A stretch of DNA of 64,000 nt from NCBI GenBank assembly GCA_016219005.1, contig JACRCN010000105.1, positions 1 through 64,000 on the forward strand. Direction: 5' to 3'. The translations under genes were made by a program, and so were the position numbers. The notes under the pieces are model-generated. The model was not told where the DNA came from. It worked only from the letters and a program-made list of their open reading frames with translations, and made no database searches. Source of the DNA: Deltaproteobacteria bacterium (lineage in GTDB: Bacteria; Desulfobacterota; Desulfobacteria; Desulfobacterales; SpSt-501). Below, piece after piece: positions 7,145 through 16,558 of this stretch; within the stretch, counting starts at the first letter, position 1, and the number at the start of each line of letters is the position of its first letter.

Positions 7145-8923
7145 ATGAGCCACAACAGCGTTCTACCGCAGAAGACCCAGGCCGACATGCGCGCCCTCAT
7201 GCAGGTCGCCCTCGGCGAGGAGAAGGCCGACCTGGCCATCGTCAACGCCAAGCTCGTCAACGTCTGCACCGCTGAGGTCCAGGATCAAACCGGGGTCGCC
7301 ATCAAGGGCCCCTGGATTGCCCGCGTGTCCGCCGACGTCGACGACACCATCGGGGCGGCGACACGCGTCATCGACGCCGGCGGCCGGACGCTCATCCCCG
7401 GCCTGATCGATGGCCACACCCATCTATCCTGGATCTGCTCGGCCGCCGCCTTCGTGCCCTATGCGATCGTCAGCGGCGTCACCACCGTCGTCACCGAAAC
7501 ACTCGAGCCCTACCCCGTAGCCGGAATTGCCGGAGTTCTGGACCTGCTTGAATCCCTGCAAGATCAGCCAATCCGCATCCTAGCGACCGCCCCCAGCATG
7601 GTATCGATTAGCACTGCGGCGCGGGGGATTTCTCCCGATGCACTGGAAAGCCTCCTCGCCCGGGTGGACATCCTCGGCCTCGGCGAATCCTACTGGCAGG
7701 CGGTGCTGCAGGAGCCCGAAGTGTATCTGCCGGCCTATGAGCAAACCCACCGATCCGGAAAAGTCCTGGAGGGGCATTCCGCTGGAGCCAGCGAAAAAAA
7801 ACTTGCCGCCTACGCCGCGGCCGGCGTGTCCTCCTGCCACGAGCCCATCAATATCGAGCAGGTTCTGACCCGCCTGCGCCTGGGGATGCATGTCATGGTG
7901 CGGGAAGGCAGCATCCGCAGGGATCTCGAGGAAATCTCGAAAATCAATCAGCTCGGCCTCGACCTGCGCCGGCTCATCCTCGCGAGCGACGGGGCCTCGC
8001 CGGAGGACCTGATACGCAGGCGATACATGGATTACGTGGTTCAAAAGGCGATCGACTGCGGCTTTTCCCCGATTACGGCGATCCAGATGGCCACCCTGAA
8101 CGTGGCGGAGCATTTCCGGCTGGATGGTTTTCTGGGCGCCGTCGCGCCGGGCCGCCTGGCGGATGTCGTCATCATCCCGGATGTCGCCACAATCGCCCCC
8201 GCGGTCGTCATCGCCCATGGGCGGGTCATCTTCGAAAACGGCCGGGTCCTGGCGGAAAGCCGCCGGCACCTCTTCTCAGAAGCGAGCCGGAACACCGTCA
8301 AGCTGACGCGCGATCAGGCGCCGTCCGATTTCAAGATCCGGGCGCCTGTCGGTTCCAGAACCGTGCGGGTGCGGGTCATCGAAATGGTCACCGATCTGGT
8401 CACCGCCGAACGTCACATGGACTTCCCGGTCGAGAGCAGCGACCTGAGAGCGGATCCGGCCCGGGGCATCTGTAAGGTCGCCGCGGTGGATCGCACCCGC
8501 AGCCCTGGCAAGACGTTCACGGGACTGATCCGGGGATTCGGTCTCACATCCGGCGCCGTGGCCTGCAGCGCGGCCTGGGACACGTCGGACATCGTGGTGG
8601 TCGGAACCGATGACGGCGACATGGCCCGTGCCGTCAACCGCCTGCGCACGCTTCAGGGTGGCGCGGTGCTGTGCGACAAAGGCATGGTCCTGGCGGAAAT
8701 CCCTCTGCCGGTATTCGGGATAGCCTCCGAGGCTCCCATGCCGACCCTGGTCGCTCAAATGCAGAATCTCACGCATCATATCGCCCGGCTGGGAGTCCCC
8801 TTCCCCGACCCGCTGCTGTCGCTGATCACGCTCACGGGCGCGGCCATCCCTTACCTGCGGATTTGCGAGGAAGGCTTGGTGAACCTCAAGGACGGCGAGA
8901 CCGTTGGTCTTTTCGTGGCCTGA
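7145..8923 (+). CDS. ade: Adenine deaminase
   Basis: 592 residues. This amidohydrolase-superfamily enzyme converts adenine to hypoxanthine and ammonia in purine salvage. PGLIDGHTHLS supplies the paired His ligands of the first metal. EGHSAG, SCHEPIN and LASDGASPED supply the later His and Asp ligands. The C-terminal part with LITLTGAAIPYLRI is the ADE-specific domain, which separates it from other amidohydrolases. GAGG seven bases before the ATG at 7145 is the best ribosome site; in-frame ATGs at 7130 and 7139 lack one. It lies just after the M24 peptidase gene on the same strand, suggesting shared nitrogen scavenging. Confidence 0.85.
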   Translation: MSHNSVLPQKTQADMRALMQVALGEEKADLAIVNAKLVNVCTAEVQDQTGVAIKGPWIARVSADVDDTIGAATRVIDAGGRTLIPGLIDGHTHLSWICSAAAFVPYAIVSGVTTVVTETLEPYPVAGIAGVLDLLESLQDQPIRILATAPSMVSISTAARGISPDALESLLARVDILGLGESYWQAVLQEPEVYLPAYEQTHRSGKVLEGHSAGASEKKLAAYAAAGVSSCHEPINIEQVLTRLRLGMHVMVREGSIRRDLEEISKINQLGLDLRRLILASDGASPEDLIRRRYMDYVVQKAIDCGFSPITAIQMATLNVAEHFRLDGFLGAVAPGRLADVVIIPDVATIAPAVVIAHGRVIFENGRVLAESRRHLFSEASRNTVKLTRDQAPSDFKIRAPVGSRTVRVRVIEMVTDLVTAERHMDFPVESSDLRADPARGICKVAAVDRTRSPGKTFTGLIRGFGLTSGAVACSAAWDTSDIVVVGTDDGDMARAVNRLRTLQGGAVLCDKGMVLAEIPLPVFGIASEAPMPTLVAQMQNLTHHIARLGVPFPDPLLSLITLTGAAIPYLRICEEGLVNLKDGETVGLFVA

Positions 8924-9079
8924 ATTTAGAAAAAATCACCTTCAATGACTGATCGCTCAAGTCCTAAACCGATCCCCTGCCTGATTGATCACAAATCTTC
9001 GATTCTTGGATAACCGAGGCGTCCATCGCGGGAGTATCTCCTTCCCTAATGGGATCCCCGACCATACGACGAAAATTAA

Positions 9080-9568
9080 GTCCTGACATTTCGGCTCAAT
9101 CGGCTCGACGACCTGCCCGAGGTGCTCGTGCAGGGCCACAAGCGAACGTTTCTCAGTTGGCTCTTCGCCAACAAGAGCATCCACAGCTGGGCGTTCGACG
9201 TTGCGGCAATTGACGAGTATGTTCGTGTTTTCTCGTGCCCCGGCTCCGCCCGCGCGGGTTTCGCTTGCTACCGTGCCATTTTCGGCGGTGCGGGGCTTGC
9301 AGAAGCCAAGGCGGCGGCGCGCAAGCTCATGAAACCAGTTCTCGCGCTTGGTGACGAAGGCGTCGTCGGTAGCGCCCTGCTAAACACGATACTGCCGCTT
9401 GGTGACAATGTGCGTGGCGGGGTCCTCGCGGGCCGCGGCCACTATCTTCCGGAAGAATGCCCGGACGGGCTAAGTCGCGCCATCCTCGACTTCTGGCGAT
9501 CGACCGGTCCAAAAGTGGCGATCAAGCGATACTACCTAAAAATTTCTTTGAAGAACGCTATCATGTAA
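9080..9568 (+). pseudogene. 5'-truncated alpha/beta hydrolase (epoxide hydrolase-like)
   Basis: Only the C-terminal third remains. After an in-frame TAA at 9077 the frame reads RLDDLPEVLVQGHKRTFLSW, then IDEYVRVFSCPGSARAGFACY and GRGHYLPEECPD, which is typical of epoxide hydrolase/dehalogenase-like enzymes including the catalytic His region. The nucleophile and oxyanion regions are gone. After ILDFW the tail becomes basic and unrelated and runs into the 3' end of the convergent dienelactone hydrolase gene. It is a dead fragment. The stretch 8924-9079 before it holds no recognisable gene. Confidence 0.65.
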
Positions 9569-10308
9569 CTCCAGGACCGTTCGTCGGCTTTAGGTTTGTA
9601 AGCGATACCCTTCATACCGACCTTGTCGGCTCCCGGGTTGGTGAAAGAGTGCACCGTGCCTCCGAAGTAAACCATCTGCCAATCGGCGTTGGCCTTGCGC
9701 ATGGCATCCTGGAAGGCGGTGATCGCATCGTTGCTGATGAACGCGTCATCGGCGCCGTGCAGAACCAGGATCTTGGCCCGGATTTTCCCCTCATCCTCGG
9801 GCTTCGGTACCGTCAACCCTCCGTGAAAGCTCGCTACACCAGCCACGTTGGCTCCGCCGTAGGATAGTTCGAGGACCGTAGTGCCGCCGAAGCAGTAGCC
9901 GATGGCAGCAATCCGCCTGGGGTCGACAAGCCGGTTTTTTTGCAGGATGTCAAGACCGGCGTTGGCTCTTTCGCGCAACAGAGGAGTGCCCTGCAAATGG
10001 CCCATCAGCTCCTTGGCCTTGTTCGGATCGGTGGTCCAGACATTCTTGCCGTACATGTCCAACGCGAAGGCGACATATCCCAACTGAGCGAGTTTGTTCA
10101 CGCGTGATCTCACGTAGTCGTTCAGGCCCCACCATTCGTGCACCACGAGCACACCGGGACGTTTGCCGGCTTTGGAATCGTCGTAAGCCAAATAGCCTTG
10201 CAGGATTGTGTCGCCGTGTTTGTATTCGACGAACCGGGAGACGACCTTGGCGTGAGCTGGCAGGCAAACAAGCAATACAGATAGAAAGATAAAGACGGCT
10301 TTTTTCAT
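9532..10308 (-). CDS. Exported dienelactone hydrolase family protein
   Basis: 258 residues. A signal peptide (MKKAVFIFLSVLLVCLPAHA, cleaved after residue 20) should send it to the periplasm. The mature part is a dienelactone hydrolase fold with GYCFGG around nucleophile Cys139, a later Asp in LHGADDAF and the catalytic His in GGTVHSFT. A Cys nucleophile is the hallmark of the family. The physiological ester or lactone is unknown. GGAGGAG five bases before the ATG at 10308 picks this start over an ATG 13 codons upstream. It is a single-gene unit, convergent with the hydrolase remnant. Confidence 0.8.
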   Translation of the reverse strand: MKKAVFIFLSVLLVCLPAHAKVVSRFVEYKHGDTILQGYLAYDDSKAGKRPGVLVVHEWWGLNDYVRSRVNKLAQLGYVAFALDMYGKNVWTTDPNKAKELMGHLQGTPLLRERANAGLDILQKNRLVDPRRIAAIGYCFGGTTVLELSYGGANVAGVASFHGGLTVPKPEDEGKIRAKILVLHGADDAFISNDAITAFQDAMRKANADWQMVYFGGTVHSFTNPGADKVGMKGIAYKPKADERSWSYMIAFFKEIFR

Positions 10309-10737
10309 GGTCTCCTCCGCGCCATGTGAATGGATGTTTTTGCACAAGGAGTTTGATTGATTTTAAAACTATATACGGGTCTGCTCATGTCAATGCATGG
10401 CGGTATTCTATATTAACACAATCATTTCACAGCTTCGCGGCTTTAACCCTTTCGTTCTCCCCCTGGCCGGATAGTCCGTACCCGATGAAAAATACAGGAT
10501 TCACCCCATTGCATAAGCTTGACCCACATTCATAGGTTTTACCCCGTCGGTCTGCCGATACAGCATCCGAAAAGGAAGAATTACCAACCTGAAGCTTTAC
10601 CACCGGAGACTATCCCGCAAACTGACCGCCACCCATGTTGTCATATCCCGCGGTAAGCCTGCCGGCGGCGACATTGATTAAAATGGCCAAGCATACAAAC
10701 TCTGCTACATCCTCCAAACAAAGAAGGGAGATTACCG
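10309..10737. other. Intergenic region between two divergent hydrolase genes
   Basis: This 429-base gap separates the divergent dienelactone hydrolase and haloperoxidase-type genes and must hold both promoters. No open frame in it looks like protein, and I see no tRNA, strong hairpin or clear sigma-70 pair. The last bases carry the AAGGGAG ribosome site of the downstream gene. Confidence 0.4.
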
Positions 10738-11559
10738 ATGCCCACCATCACGACCGGAGACGGCACGCAGATCTATTACAAAGACTGGGGCAGCGGACAG
10801 CCCGTAGTCTTCAGCCATGGTTGGCCGCTGAGCGCAGACGCCTTTGAAGACCAAATGTTCTTTCTGGCCTCCCGCGGCTACCGCTGCATCGCGCATGACC
10901 GGCGCGGTCATGCGCGCTCAAGCCAGCCCTGGAACGGCAACGACATGGACACCTACGCCGACGACCTCGCGAAGCTCGTCGAAAGCCTTGACCTGAAGAA
11001 GGCGATCCATATCGGCCACTCGACAGGCGGCGGCGAAGTCGCCCGCTATATCGGCCGCCACGGCACGAAGCGTGTGGCCAAGGCCGTGTTGATCGGCGCG
11101 GTGCCACCGCTGATGCTGAAGACTAGCGCCAATCCAGGCGGCCTGCCGATCGAGGTCTTCGACGGTATCCGCGCCAATGTCCTTTCCGACCGCTCGCAGT
11201 TCTTCAAAGACCTGACCATGCCGTTCTACGGCTACAACAGGCCGGGCGCAAAGATCTCGGAAGGCGTGCGCGAATCATTCTGGCTCCAGGGAATGATGGC
11301 CGGTTTCCCTGCCTCGTACTTCTGCATCAAGGCGTTTTCCGAGACGGACCTGACCGAGGATCTCAGGAAAATCGACGTACCGACCCTGATCCTGCACGGC
11401 GACGACGACCAGATCGTACCGATCGGTGCTTCCGCCCTGCTATCGTCCAAAATCGTCAAGGGCGCTACACTCAAAGTCTACAAAGGCGCCCCGCACGGCA
11501 TGTGCACGACCCTCAAGGATCGAGTCAACAAGGACCTGCTTGAGTTCATCAAGGCATGA
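10738..11559 (+). CDS. Alpha/beta hydrolase, non-haem haloperoxidase type
   Basis: 273 residues, the standard length of the cofactor-free bacterial chloroperoxidase group. The oxyanion loop is FSHGWPLS, the nucleophile Ser95 lies in GHSTGGGE, and the acid and His lie in [10 protein letters not shown] and GAPHGM. The [17 protein letters not shown] stretch is characteristic of the group. In vivo such proteins are usually esterases or perhydrolases; halogenation is a side reaction. It is cytoplasmic, with no signal peptide. It opens a plus-strand run of electrophile- and quinone-related genes that extends to 18.2 kb. Confidence 0.85.
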   Translation: MPTITTGDGTQIYYKDWGSGQPVVFSHGWPLSADAFEDQMFFLASRGYRCIAHDRRGHARSSQPWNGNDMDTYADDLAKLVESLDLKKAIHIGHSTGGGEVARYIGRHGTKRVAKAVLIGAVPPLMLKTSANPGGLPIEVFDGIRANVLSDRSQFFKDLTMPFYGYNRPGAKISEGVRESFWLQGMMAGFPASYFCIKAFSETDLTEDLRKIDVPTLILHGDDDQIVPIGASALLSSKIVKGATLKVYKGAPHGMCTTLKDRVNKDLLEFIKA

Positions 11560-11712
11560 ACAAACGCGCACCGGGAAGCGCAGCGTTGATTCTTATTGAT
11601 TATCAACCGCCACAGGTTACATACCGCAAAAAGCACCGTCAAGGCGTGATCGAAATTCCTCCGGCGGCGCGGAGCTGACATCCGGATGCATGACAAATAT
11701 GGAGCTGCACAA

Positions 11713-13296
11713 ATGAACCAAAACAAAATAAGCGCGATCCACCACATAACCGCCATTGCGGCATCGGCTGCTGAAAATCTGGAATTTTACGAACAGGTGC
11801 TGGGATTAAGGCTCGTTAAACAGACCGTCAATTTTGACGACCCATACACCTATCATCTCTATTACGGCGACGGGGCAGGCTTCCCTGGCACCATCATGAC
11901 GTTCTTCTCTTGGGAAGGTGCCCCTTCCGGTAGCCCTGGTTCCGGCATGATAGACGCCATCTCGTTTTCAGCCCCGATCCAGTCGATGTGGTACTGGTAT
12001 GAAAGGCTTGCGGGCAAGGGTATCGAAGTTCAGCGAGATCTGCGCTTCGACGAGCCGGTACTCAGATTCAAGGACCCGCACAGGCTTTCTCTGGAGCTGA
12101 TCGGCGTTTCTTCTATTCCATCTTCGCATCCTTGGCAAGAAAGCTCCGTGGAGGCGAGCCATGGCCTTCTCGGGTTTCATTCGGCCACAGCCCTCTTGAA
12201 CTCCTTGGAGGACACACAAGTTCTATTGGCCGGAATCATGGGCATGCAACTCCACGGCAACGAACGCAACCGGTATCGGTTCAAAATGAGGGAATCCCAA
12301 TCACCCGGCCATTTTTTCGACGTGTTGGTGGACCCTCGTGCCGACAGGGGGCGGTTGGGGGCCGGTACGGTTCACCATATCGCCTTCCGCTCCAAGACGG
12401 ACGAGGAGCAGCTGAATTGGCGCAAACGGCTAATCCAAGAAAAATTTCAAGTAACCGAGATCATCGACAGGAAATATTTCAGGTCTATCTACTTTCGCGA
12501 GCCGGGTGGGGTGCTTTTTGAAATCGCAACCGATCCGCCGGGCTTTACTGTGGACGAGCCGCTGGAAAAGCTTGGCGGGTCATTGAAGTTGCCGAGCCAG
12601 TACGAACCCATCCGCTCAAAGATTGTAAAGGTCCTTCCGCCTCTGAGAGCCCCGGAGTTCCAGCACGAGTTCTGGCGGCCGGAAAAGACATTGGACGATG
12701 GGCAGACCATCGTCCCGCTGCATGGCACGGGCGGAAACGAAAAAGACCTGGTTGGAGTTTCCCGGCGAATCAGCGCCAGTTCGGCAATTATCAGTCCGAG
12801 AGGCAAGGTGATTGAAAATGGCCAAGCCCGCTTTTTCAGGCGCTTGGCCGAAGGCGTATTTGACGAGCGTGATGTCGTCAGGCGGGCTCATGAACTGGCT
12901 GACTTTCTTGCGGGTGCAACCTCTCGATATGGGCGCTGCCAGGAGAAACTCGTTGCCTTGGGATATTCAAATGGTGCCAACATCGCCGCTGCGATCTTGC
13001 TTCTGAGGGCAGAGGTCTTTTCCAAAGCGGTGCTTCTGCGCCCCATGATGCCTTTGCTCCATCCTCCGGAAACGGATCTGAGTGGGAAAAGAATCCTCAT
13101 TCTGGATGGGCGCTACGACACGGTCATCCCGAAGGAAAGCACGGACAAGCTCAGGCTCTCATTGGAGAAGGCGGGGGCTACTGTGGAAAGCGTAAGCATT
13201 GATACCGGGCACGAAATCACCACAAATGACATTGCTCTGGCATCGGAGTGGCTGTCAAAAGACTCGGAGCTTAGGCTCAAAAAAGCCGTTGGGTAA
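11713..13296 (+). CDS. Fusion of MhqO-type ring-cleaving dioxygenase and MhqD-type hydrolase
   Basis: 527 residues in two parts. Residues 1-310 are a two-module VOC (glyoxalase fold) dioxygenase of the MhqA/MhqO/PcpA group. The likely metal ligands are His in IHHITA, His in VHHIAFR and Glu in VLFEIATD. Residues 330-520 are a small phospholipase/carboxylesterase-like hydrolase: HGTGGNE, nucleophile Ser in GYSNGAN, Asp in DGRYDTVIP and His in GHEIT. In Bacillus the two activities are separate proteins in quinone resistance (MhqO, MhqD). Joining them suggests that ring opening of a hydroquinone and hydrolysis of the product are coupled. GGAG before the ATG at 11713 favours this start over the ATG at 11686. 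Confidence 0.85.
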   Translation: MNQNKISAIHHITAIAASAAENLEFYEQVLGLRLVKQTVNFDDPYTYHLYYGDGAGFPGTIMTFFSWEGAPSGSPGSGMIDAISFSAPIQSMWYWYERLAGKGIEVQRDLRFDEPVLRFKDPHRLSLELIGVSSIPSSHPWQESSVEASHGLLGFHSATALLNSLEDTQVLLAGIMGMQLHGNERNRYRFKMRESQSPGHFFDVLVDPRADRGRLGAGTVHHIAFRSKTDEEQLNWRKRLIQEKFQVTEIIDRKYFRSIYFREPGGVLFEIATDPPGFTVDEPLEKLGGSLKLPSQYEPIRSKIVKVLPPLRAPEFQHEFWRPEKTLDDGQTIVPLHGTGGNEKDLVGVSRRISASSAIISPRGKVIENGQARFFRRLAEGVFDERDVVRRAHELADFLAGATSRYGRCQEKLVALGYSNGANIAAAILLLRAEVFSKAVLLRPMMPLLHPPETDLSGKRILILDGRYDTVIPKESTDKLRLSLEKAGATVESVSIDTGHEITTNDIALASEWLSKDSELRLKKAVG

Positions 13297-13398
13297 GCTC
13301 CAAAATCGGCAAGCAACCAATCAGGGCATCTGCCGCCCTTGCGCGGTCGAACAAAACAATAACCAACAAAATGCATCTGACCATTGGAGGAAACAATC

Positions 13399-14079
13399 AT
13401 GGCAAACATACTTCCGAATACCGATAAAGGCTTGATCACTGCCGACAACGCTGCCGTGGTCTTCATCGACCATCAACCCCAGATGATATTTGGGGTGGCC
13501 AACATCGAGCGTCAGCAACTCATCAACAACGTTGTCATGCTGGCCAAGGGAGCCAAGGAATTTGGCGTTCCGGCAGTCTTGACCGCCGTAGAGACGGAAT
13601 CTTTCAGTGGGTATATCTGGCCGCAGTTGATGGATGTTTTTCCCGGAAAGCAACCCGTCGAACGAACCAGCATGAACTCATGGGATGCGCCCAAATTCCG
13701 GGAGGCGGTCAAGGCGACCGGTAGAAAGAACATCATCATCGCCGGGTTATGGACCGAGGTGTGTGTCACCTGGCCCGCGCTCAACATGCTCACCGAGGGA
13801 TACAACGTTTACATCGTCGAAGACGCCTGCGGCGCCACCTCGCCGCTTGCGCACGAAGCAGCCATACGGCGTTGCGTACAGGCCGGTGCGGTCCCCATGA
13901 CCGCCATTGCCACCGTGCTGGAGTTCCAGCGCGACTGGGCGCGGCGCGAGCACTACGATGCCGTGATGGGTATTTTCCGTGAACATGGCGGAGCGTACGG
14001 CAGCGGCATCGAATACGCCTATTCGATTGTCCACAAGGCGCCGCAGTCTACTCGTAATCCGCATGTAGTAAAAAAGTAA
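13399..14079 (+). CDS. YcaC-like isochorismatase-family hydrolase
   Basis: 226 residues of the cysteine hydrolase fold. The catalytic Asp is in FIDHQPQ near residue 20 and the nucleophile Cys122 lies in GLWTEVCVTW, as in E. coli YcaC. YcaC-type enzymes are octamers of unknown substrate and are often induced with quinone- or aldehyde-stress genes. GGAGG eight bases before the ATG at 13399 supports the start. It follows the dioxygenase-hydrolase fusion by 102 bases and is closed by its own terminator. Confidence 0.85.
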   Translation: MANILPNTDKGLITADNAAVVFIDHQPQMIFGVANIERQQLINNVVMLAKGAKEFGVPAVLTAVETESFSGYIWPQLMDVFPGKQPVERTSMNSWDAPKFREAVKATGRKNIIIAGLWTEVCVTWPALNMLTEGYNVYIVEDACGATSPLAHEAAIRRCVQAGAVPMTAIATVLEFQRDWARREHYDAVMGIFREHGGAYGSGIEYAYSIVHKAPQSTRNPHVVKK

Positions 14080-14090
14080 GGTTTAGCCGG

Positions 14091-14111
14091 AAGCGGCAGG
14101 TGCCGTTTTTT
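14091..14111 (+). terminator. Intrinsic terminator after ycaC-like gene
   Basis: AAGCGGC pairs with GCCGTTT (one G-U pair) around AGGT, and six consecutive T residues end at 14111. It sits 12 bases after the ycaC-like stop and separates that transcript from the ABM gene. Confidence 0.6.
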
Positions 14112-14139
14112 CGAGCGGGCCGGCCGCAGGAGTTCAAGC

Positions 14140-14673
14140 ATGAATACCCCGGTGCATGTCGCCATCACCCGCACGGTGAGACAAGGCTGCGAAGAGCCTT
14201 TTGAGGAAGCGATTCGATCTTTTTTTGCAGACTCGCTGAAAAATCCGGCAACGCTCGGATCATTGCTTCTCCGGCCTTTACCCGGCAGCAATACCCGTGC
14301 TCACGGAATCCTGCGGTCTTTTGCAAATGAAAATGACCGTGACGCCTTCTACCGGTCGGAGAGTTTTCTTCGATGGGATGAGGCCGTAAAACCCTTTGTC
14401 GAGGGGGATTACTCCCGTCGGCGTTTGCACGGCTTAGAAGCCTTCTTCACCGAACCAAGCATCATCGACAGACCTCCGCGTTGGAAAATGGCCATCCTCA
14501 CGTGGATCGGGGTCTGGCCTACCGTCTTGGTCGTCACAGCTTTGATATCGGATCGACTGACAGGCTGGCCGTTCTGGCTCAACAACGGCTTTTCCAACGT
14601 GTTTGTGGTATCGGTCTTGGCTTGGGTGGTCATGCCTGTGTTGACGCGTTTTGCCCGACCCTGGCTGAAATAA
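14140..14673 (+). CDS. ABM-domain membrane protein
   Basis: 177 residues. The first 100 or so form a dimeric ferredoxin-like ABM (antibiotic biosynthesis monooxygenase/YgiN type) domain: VAITRTVRQGCEEPFEEAIR and RDAFYRSESFLRWDE. Two hydrophobic helices follow (about 115-137 and 148-168). ABM proteins without a membrane anchor oxidise quinol-like aromatics or detoxify aldehydes; the anchored form is common but uncharacterised. CAGGAG ahead of ATG fixes the start. The company it keeps here fits quinone handling at the membrane, but the substrate is inferred. Confidence 0.75.
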   Translation: MNTPVHVAITRTVRQGCEEPFEEAIRSFFADSLKNPATLGSLLLRPLPGSNTRAHGILRSFANENDRDAFYRSESFLRWDEAVKPFVEGDYSRRRLHGLEAFFTEPSIIDRPPRWKMAILTWIGVWPTVLVVTALISDRLTGWPFWLNNGFSNVFVVSVLAWVVMPVLTRFARPWLK

Positions 14674-14710
14674 ATTCGAATTTCCCTCATGGAGAAGAAA
14701 GGAACGGGGA

Positions 14711-16534
14711 ATGAAACAAAACCTCGTATTATATAATGGAAAAATCACCACCCTCAATTCGCTAACGCCTGAGGTCAAGGCTGTTGGAATTGCCGATGGC
14801 AGATTTGTTATGGCAGGCACCGACGATGAGGTGCTCTCAAAGAGCTCAGCCGAAACATTGCGAATTGACCTTCGCGGAAGGCGGGTCATCCCCGGCCTCA
14901 ACGATTCGCACATGCATCCGATCCGCGGCGGCCTCAACTACAACATGGAGCTACGTTGGGATGGCGTGCCGTCGCTTGCGGATGCACTGCGCATGCTGAA
15001 AGAGCAGGCAGCCCGGACGCCATCACCGCAGTGGGTTAGAGTCGTCGGCGGTTGGACGGAGTTCCAGTTCGCTGAGCGCCGCATGCCGACTCTCGAGGAG
15101 ATCAATCAGGTATCGCCGGACACGCCCGTCTTCGTGCTGCACCTCTACGACCGGGCATGGTTGAACGCAGCAGCACTGCGCTCGGTCGGATACACAAAGG
15201 ATACACCCGCTCCGCCTGCCGGTGAGATTCAGCGAGATAAGCACGGCAACCCAACGGGACTCCTCATCGCACGCCCAAATGCCATGATCCTGTATTCCAC
15301 GCTTGCCAAAGGGCCGAGGCTCTCGCGTGAAGATCAGATCAACTCGACGCGTATCTTTATGCGCGAACTAAACCGTTTTGGCATCACAAGCGTTATCGAC
15401 GCCGGCGGCGGTTTTCAGAACTACCCTGACGACTACGAGGTCATCAACGACCTTCACAAGCGTGGCGAGCTGACCGTCCGCTTCGCCTACAACCTGTTCA
15501 CCCAGAAACCCAAGCAGGAGTTGGCGGACTTCCAGCGCTGGACGCAGATGACGAAACACGGGGCCGGTGACGAGTTCTTTCGGATGAACGGCGCAGGCGA
15601 AATGCTTGCCTTTTCGGCGGCAGATTTCGAGGACTTCCTGGAACCGCTCCCTGAGCTAATGCCGGTAATGGAAGATGATCTTAAGGCGGTCATCCGCCAC
15701 CTCGTCGAAAATCGTTGGCCGTTTCGCCTGCATGCTACCTACGATGAAACTATCGGCCGCGCTTTAAACGTCTATGAGGAGGTGAATCGTAACGTTCCAT
15801 TCGACGGGCTTCACTGGTTCTTTGACCACTGCGAGACGGTTTCAGATCGCAACCTGGAGCGCATCAGGGCGCTTGGCGGCGGTATTGCCGTGCAGGACCG
15901 GATGGCGTTCCAGGGCGAATATTTCGTTGAACGATACGGCGCAAAACAGGCTCAGCGAACTCCCCCCATCAGGCGGATGCTTGAGCTGGGAATCCCTGTC
16001 GGCGCGGGCACAGACGCAACGAGAGTCTCAAGTTACAACCCATTTGTCGCACTATACTGGCTCATATCGGGCAGAACGATTGGGGGCACAGCGATCTACC
16101 CCGAGAGCAACCGCCTCGATCGCCTGGAGGCACTCCGCCTTTACACGCTCGGCAGCAGCTGGTTCTCCTCCGAGGACGGAAAGAAAGGTTCGATTGTGCC
16201 GGGACAATTAGCCGATCTCAGTGTGCTCTCCGCCGATTACTTCTCGATCCCGGAGGAGCAGATCAAGCGCCTCGAATCAGTTTTGACAGTCATCGGCGGC
16301 CGTATCGTATTCGCCGCAGGCGATTTCAAGGAATTTGACCCTCCGCCACTGCCCATAGGCCCTTACTGGTCGCCGGTCAAGACATACGGAGGGTATGCGC
16401 TCGAAGGTGCAGCGAAATCACCTATAGCACGGCAGCTCAACAACCACGTGCAGGCGTTACGGGCGAAGGCATGCAAGAGGGTCCTTGGCCAATCGGGGCT
16501 GTGGTCTCTGAACTGCGACTGTTTCGCATTCTAA
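14711..16534 (+). CDS. YtcJ-like amidohydrolase
   Basis: 607 residues of the Amidohydro_3 type. GLNDSHMHPIRGG holds the His-x-His metal pair, RLHATYDETI and HCETVSDR follow as later metal-site regions, and GAGTDATRVSS carries the catalytic Asp. The C-terminal half rejoins the beta-sandwich (GSIVPGQLADLSVLS). The substrate is probably a cyclic amide, N-acyl amine or similar compound and cannot be named. The last 20 residues (ending LNCDCFAF) lack the usual family ending, so the extreme C-terminus may be altered. It starts 38 bases after the ABM gene and precedes the exporter by 25, so the three look like one unit. Confidence 0.8.
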   Translation: MKQNLVLYNGKITTLNSLTPEVKAVGIADGRFVMAGTDDEVLSKSSAETLRIDLRGRRVIPGLNDSHMHPIRGGLNYNMELRWDGVPSLADALRMLKEQAARTPSPQWVRVVGGWTEFQFAERRMPTLEEINQVSPDTPVFVLHLYDRAWLNAAALRSVGYTKDTPAPPAGEIQRDKHGNPTGLLIARPNAMILYSTLAKGPRLSREDQINSTRIFMRELNRFGITSVIDAGGGFQNYPDDYEVINDLHKRGELTVRFAYNLFTQKPKQELADFQRWTQMTKHGAGDEFFRMNGAGEMLAFSAADFEDFLEPLPELMPVMEDDLKAVIRHLVENRWPFRLHATYDETIGRALNVYEEVNRNVPFDGLHWFFDHCETVSDRNLERIRALGGGIAVQDRMAFQGEYFVERYGAKQAQRTPPIRRMLELGIPVGAGTDATRVSSYNPFVALYWLISGRTIGGTAIYPESNRLDRLEALRLYTLGSSWFSSEDGKKGSIVPGQLADLSVLSADYFSIPEEQIKRLESVLTVIGGRIVFAAGDFKEFDPPPLPIGPYWSPVKTYGGYALEGAAKSPIARQLNNHVQALRAKACKRVLGQSGLWSLNCDCFAF

Positions 16535-16558
16535 CACCCAAGCGATTAAGGTTGCGCG

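Noticed and set aside
8957-9184. Short minus-strand frame before the broken hydrolase
   Set aside because: It overlaps the hydrolase remnant and has no recognisable motif.
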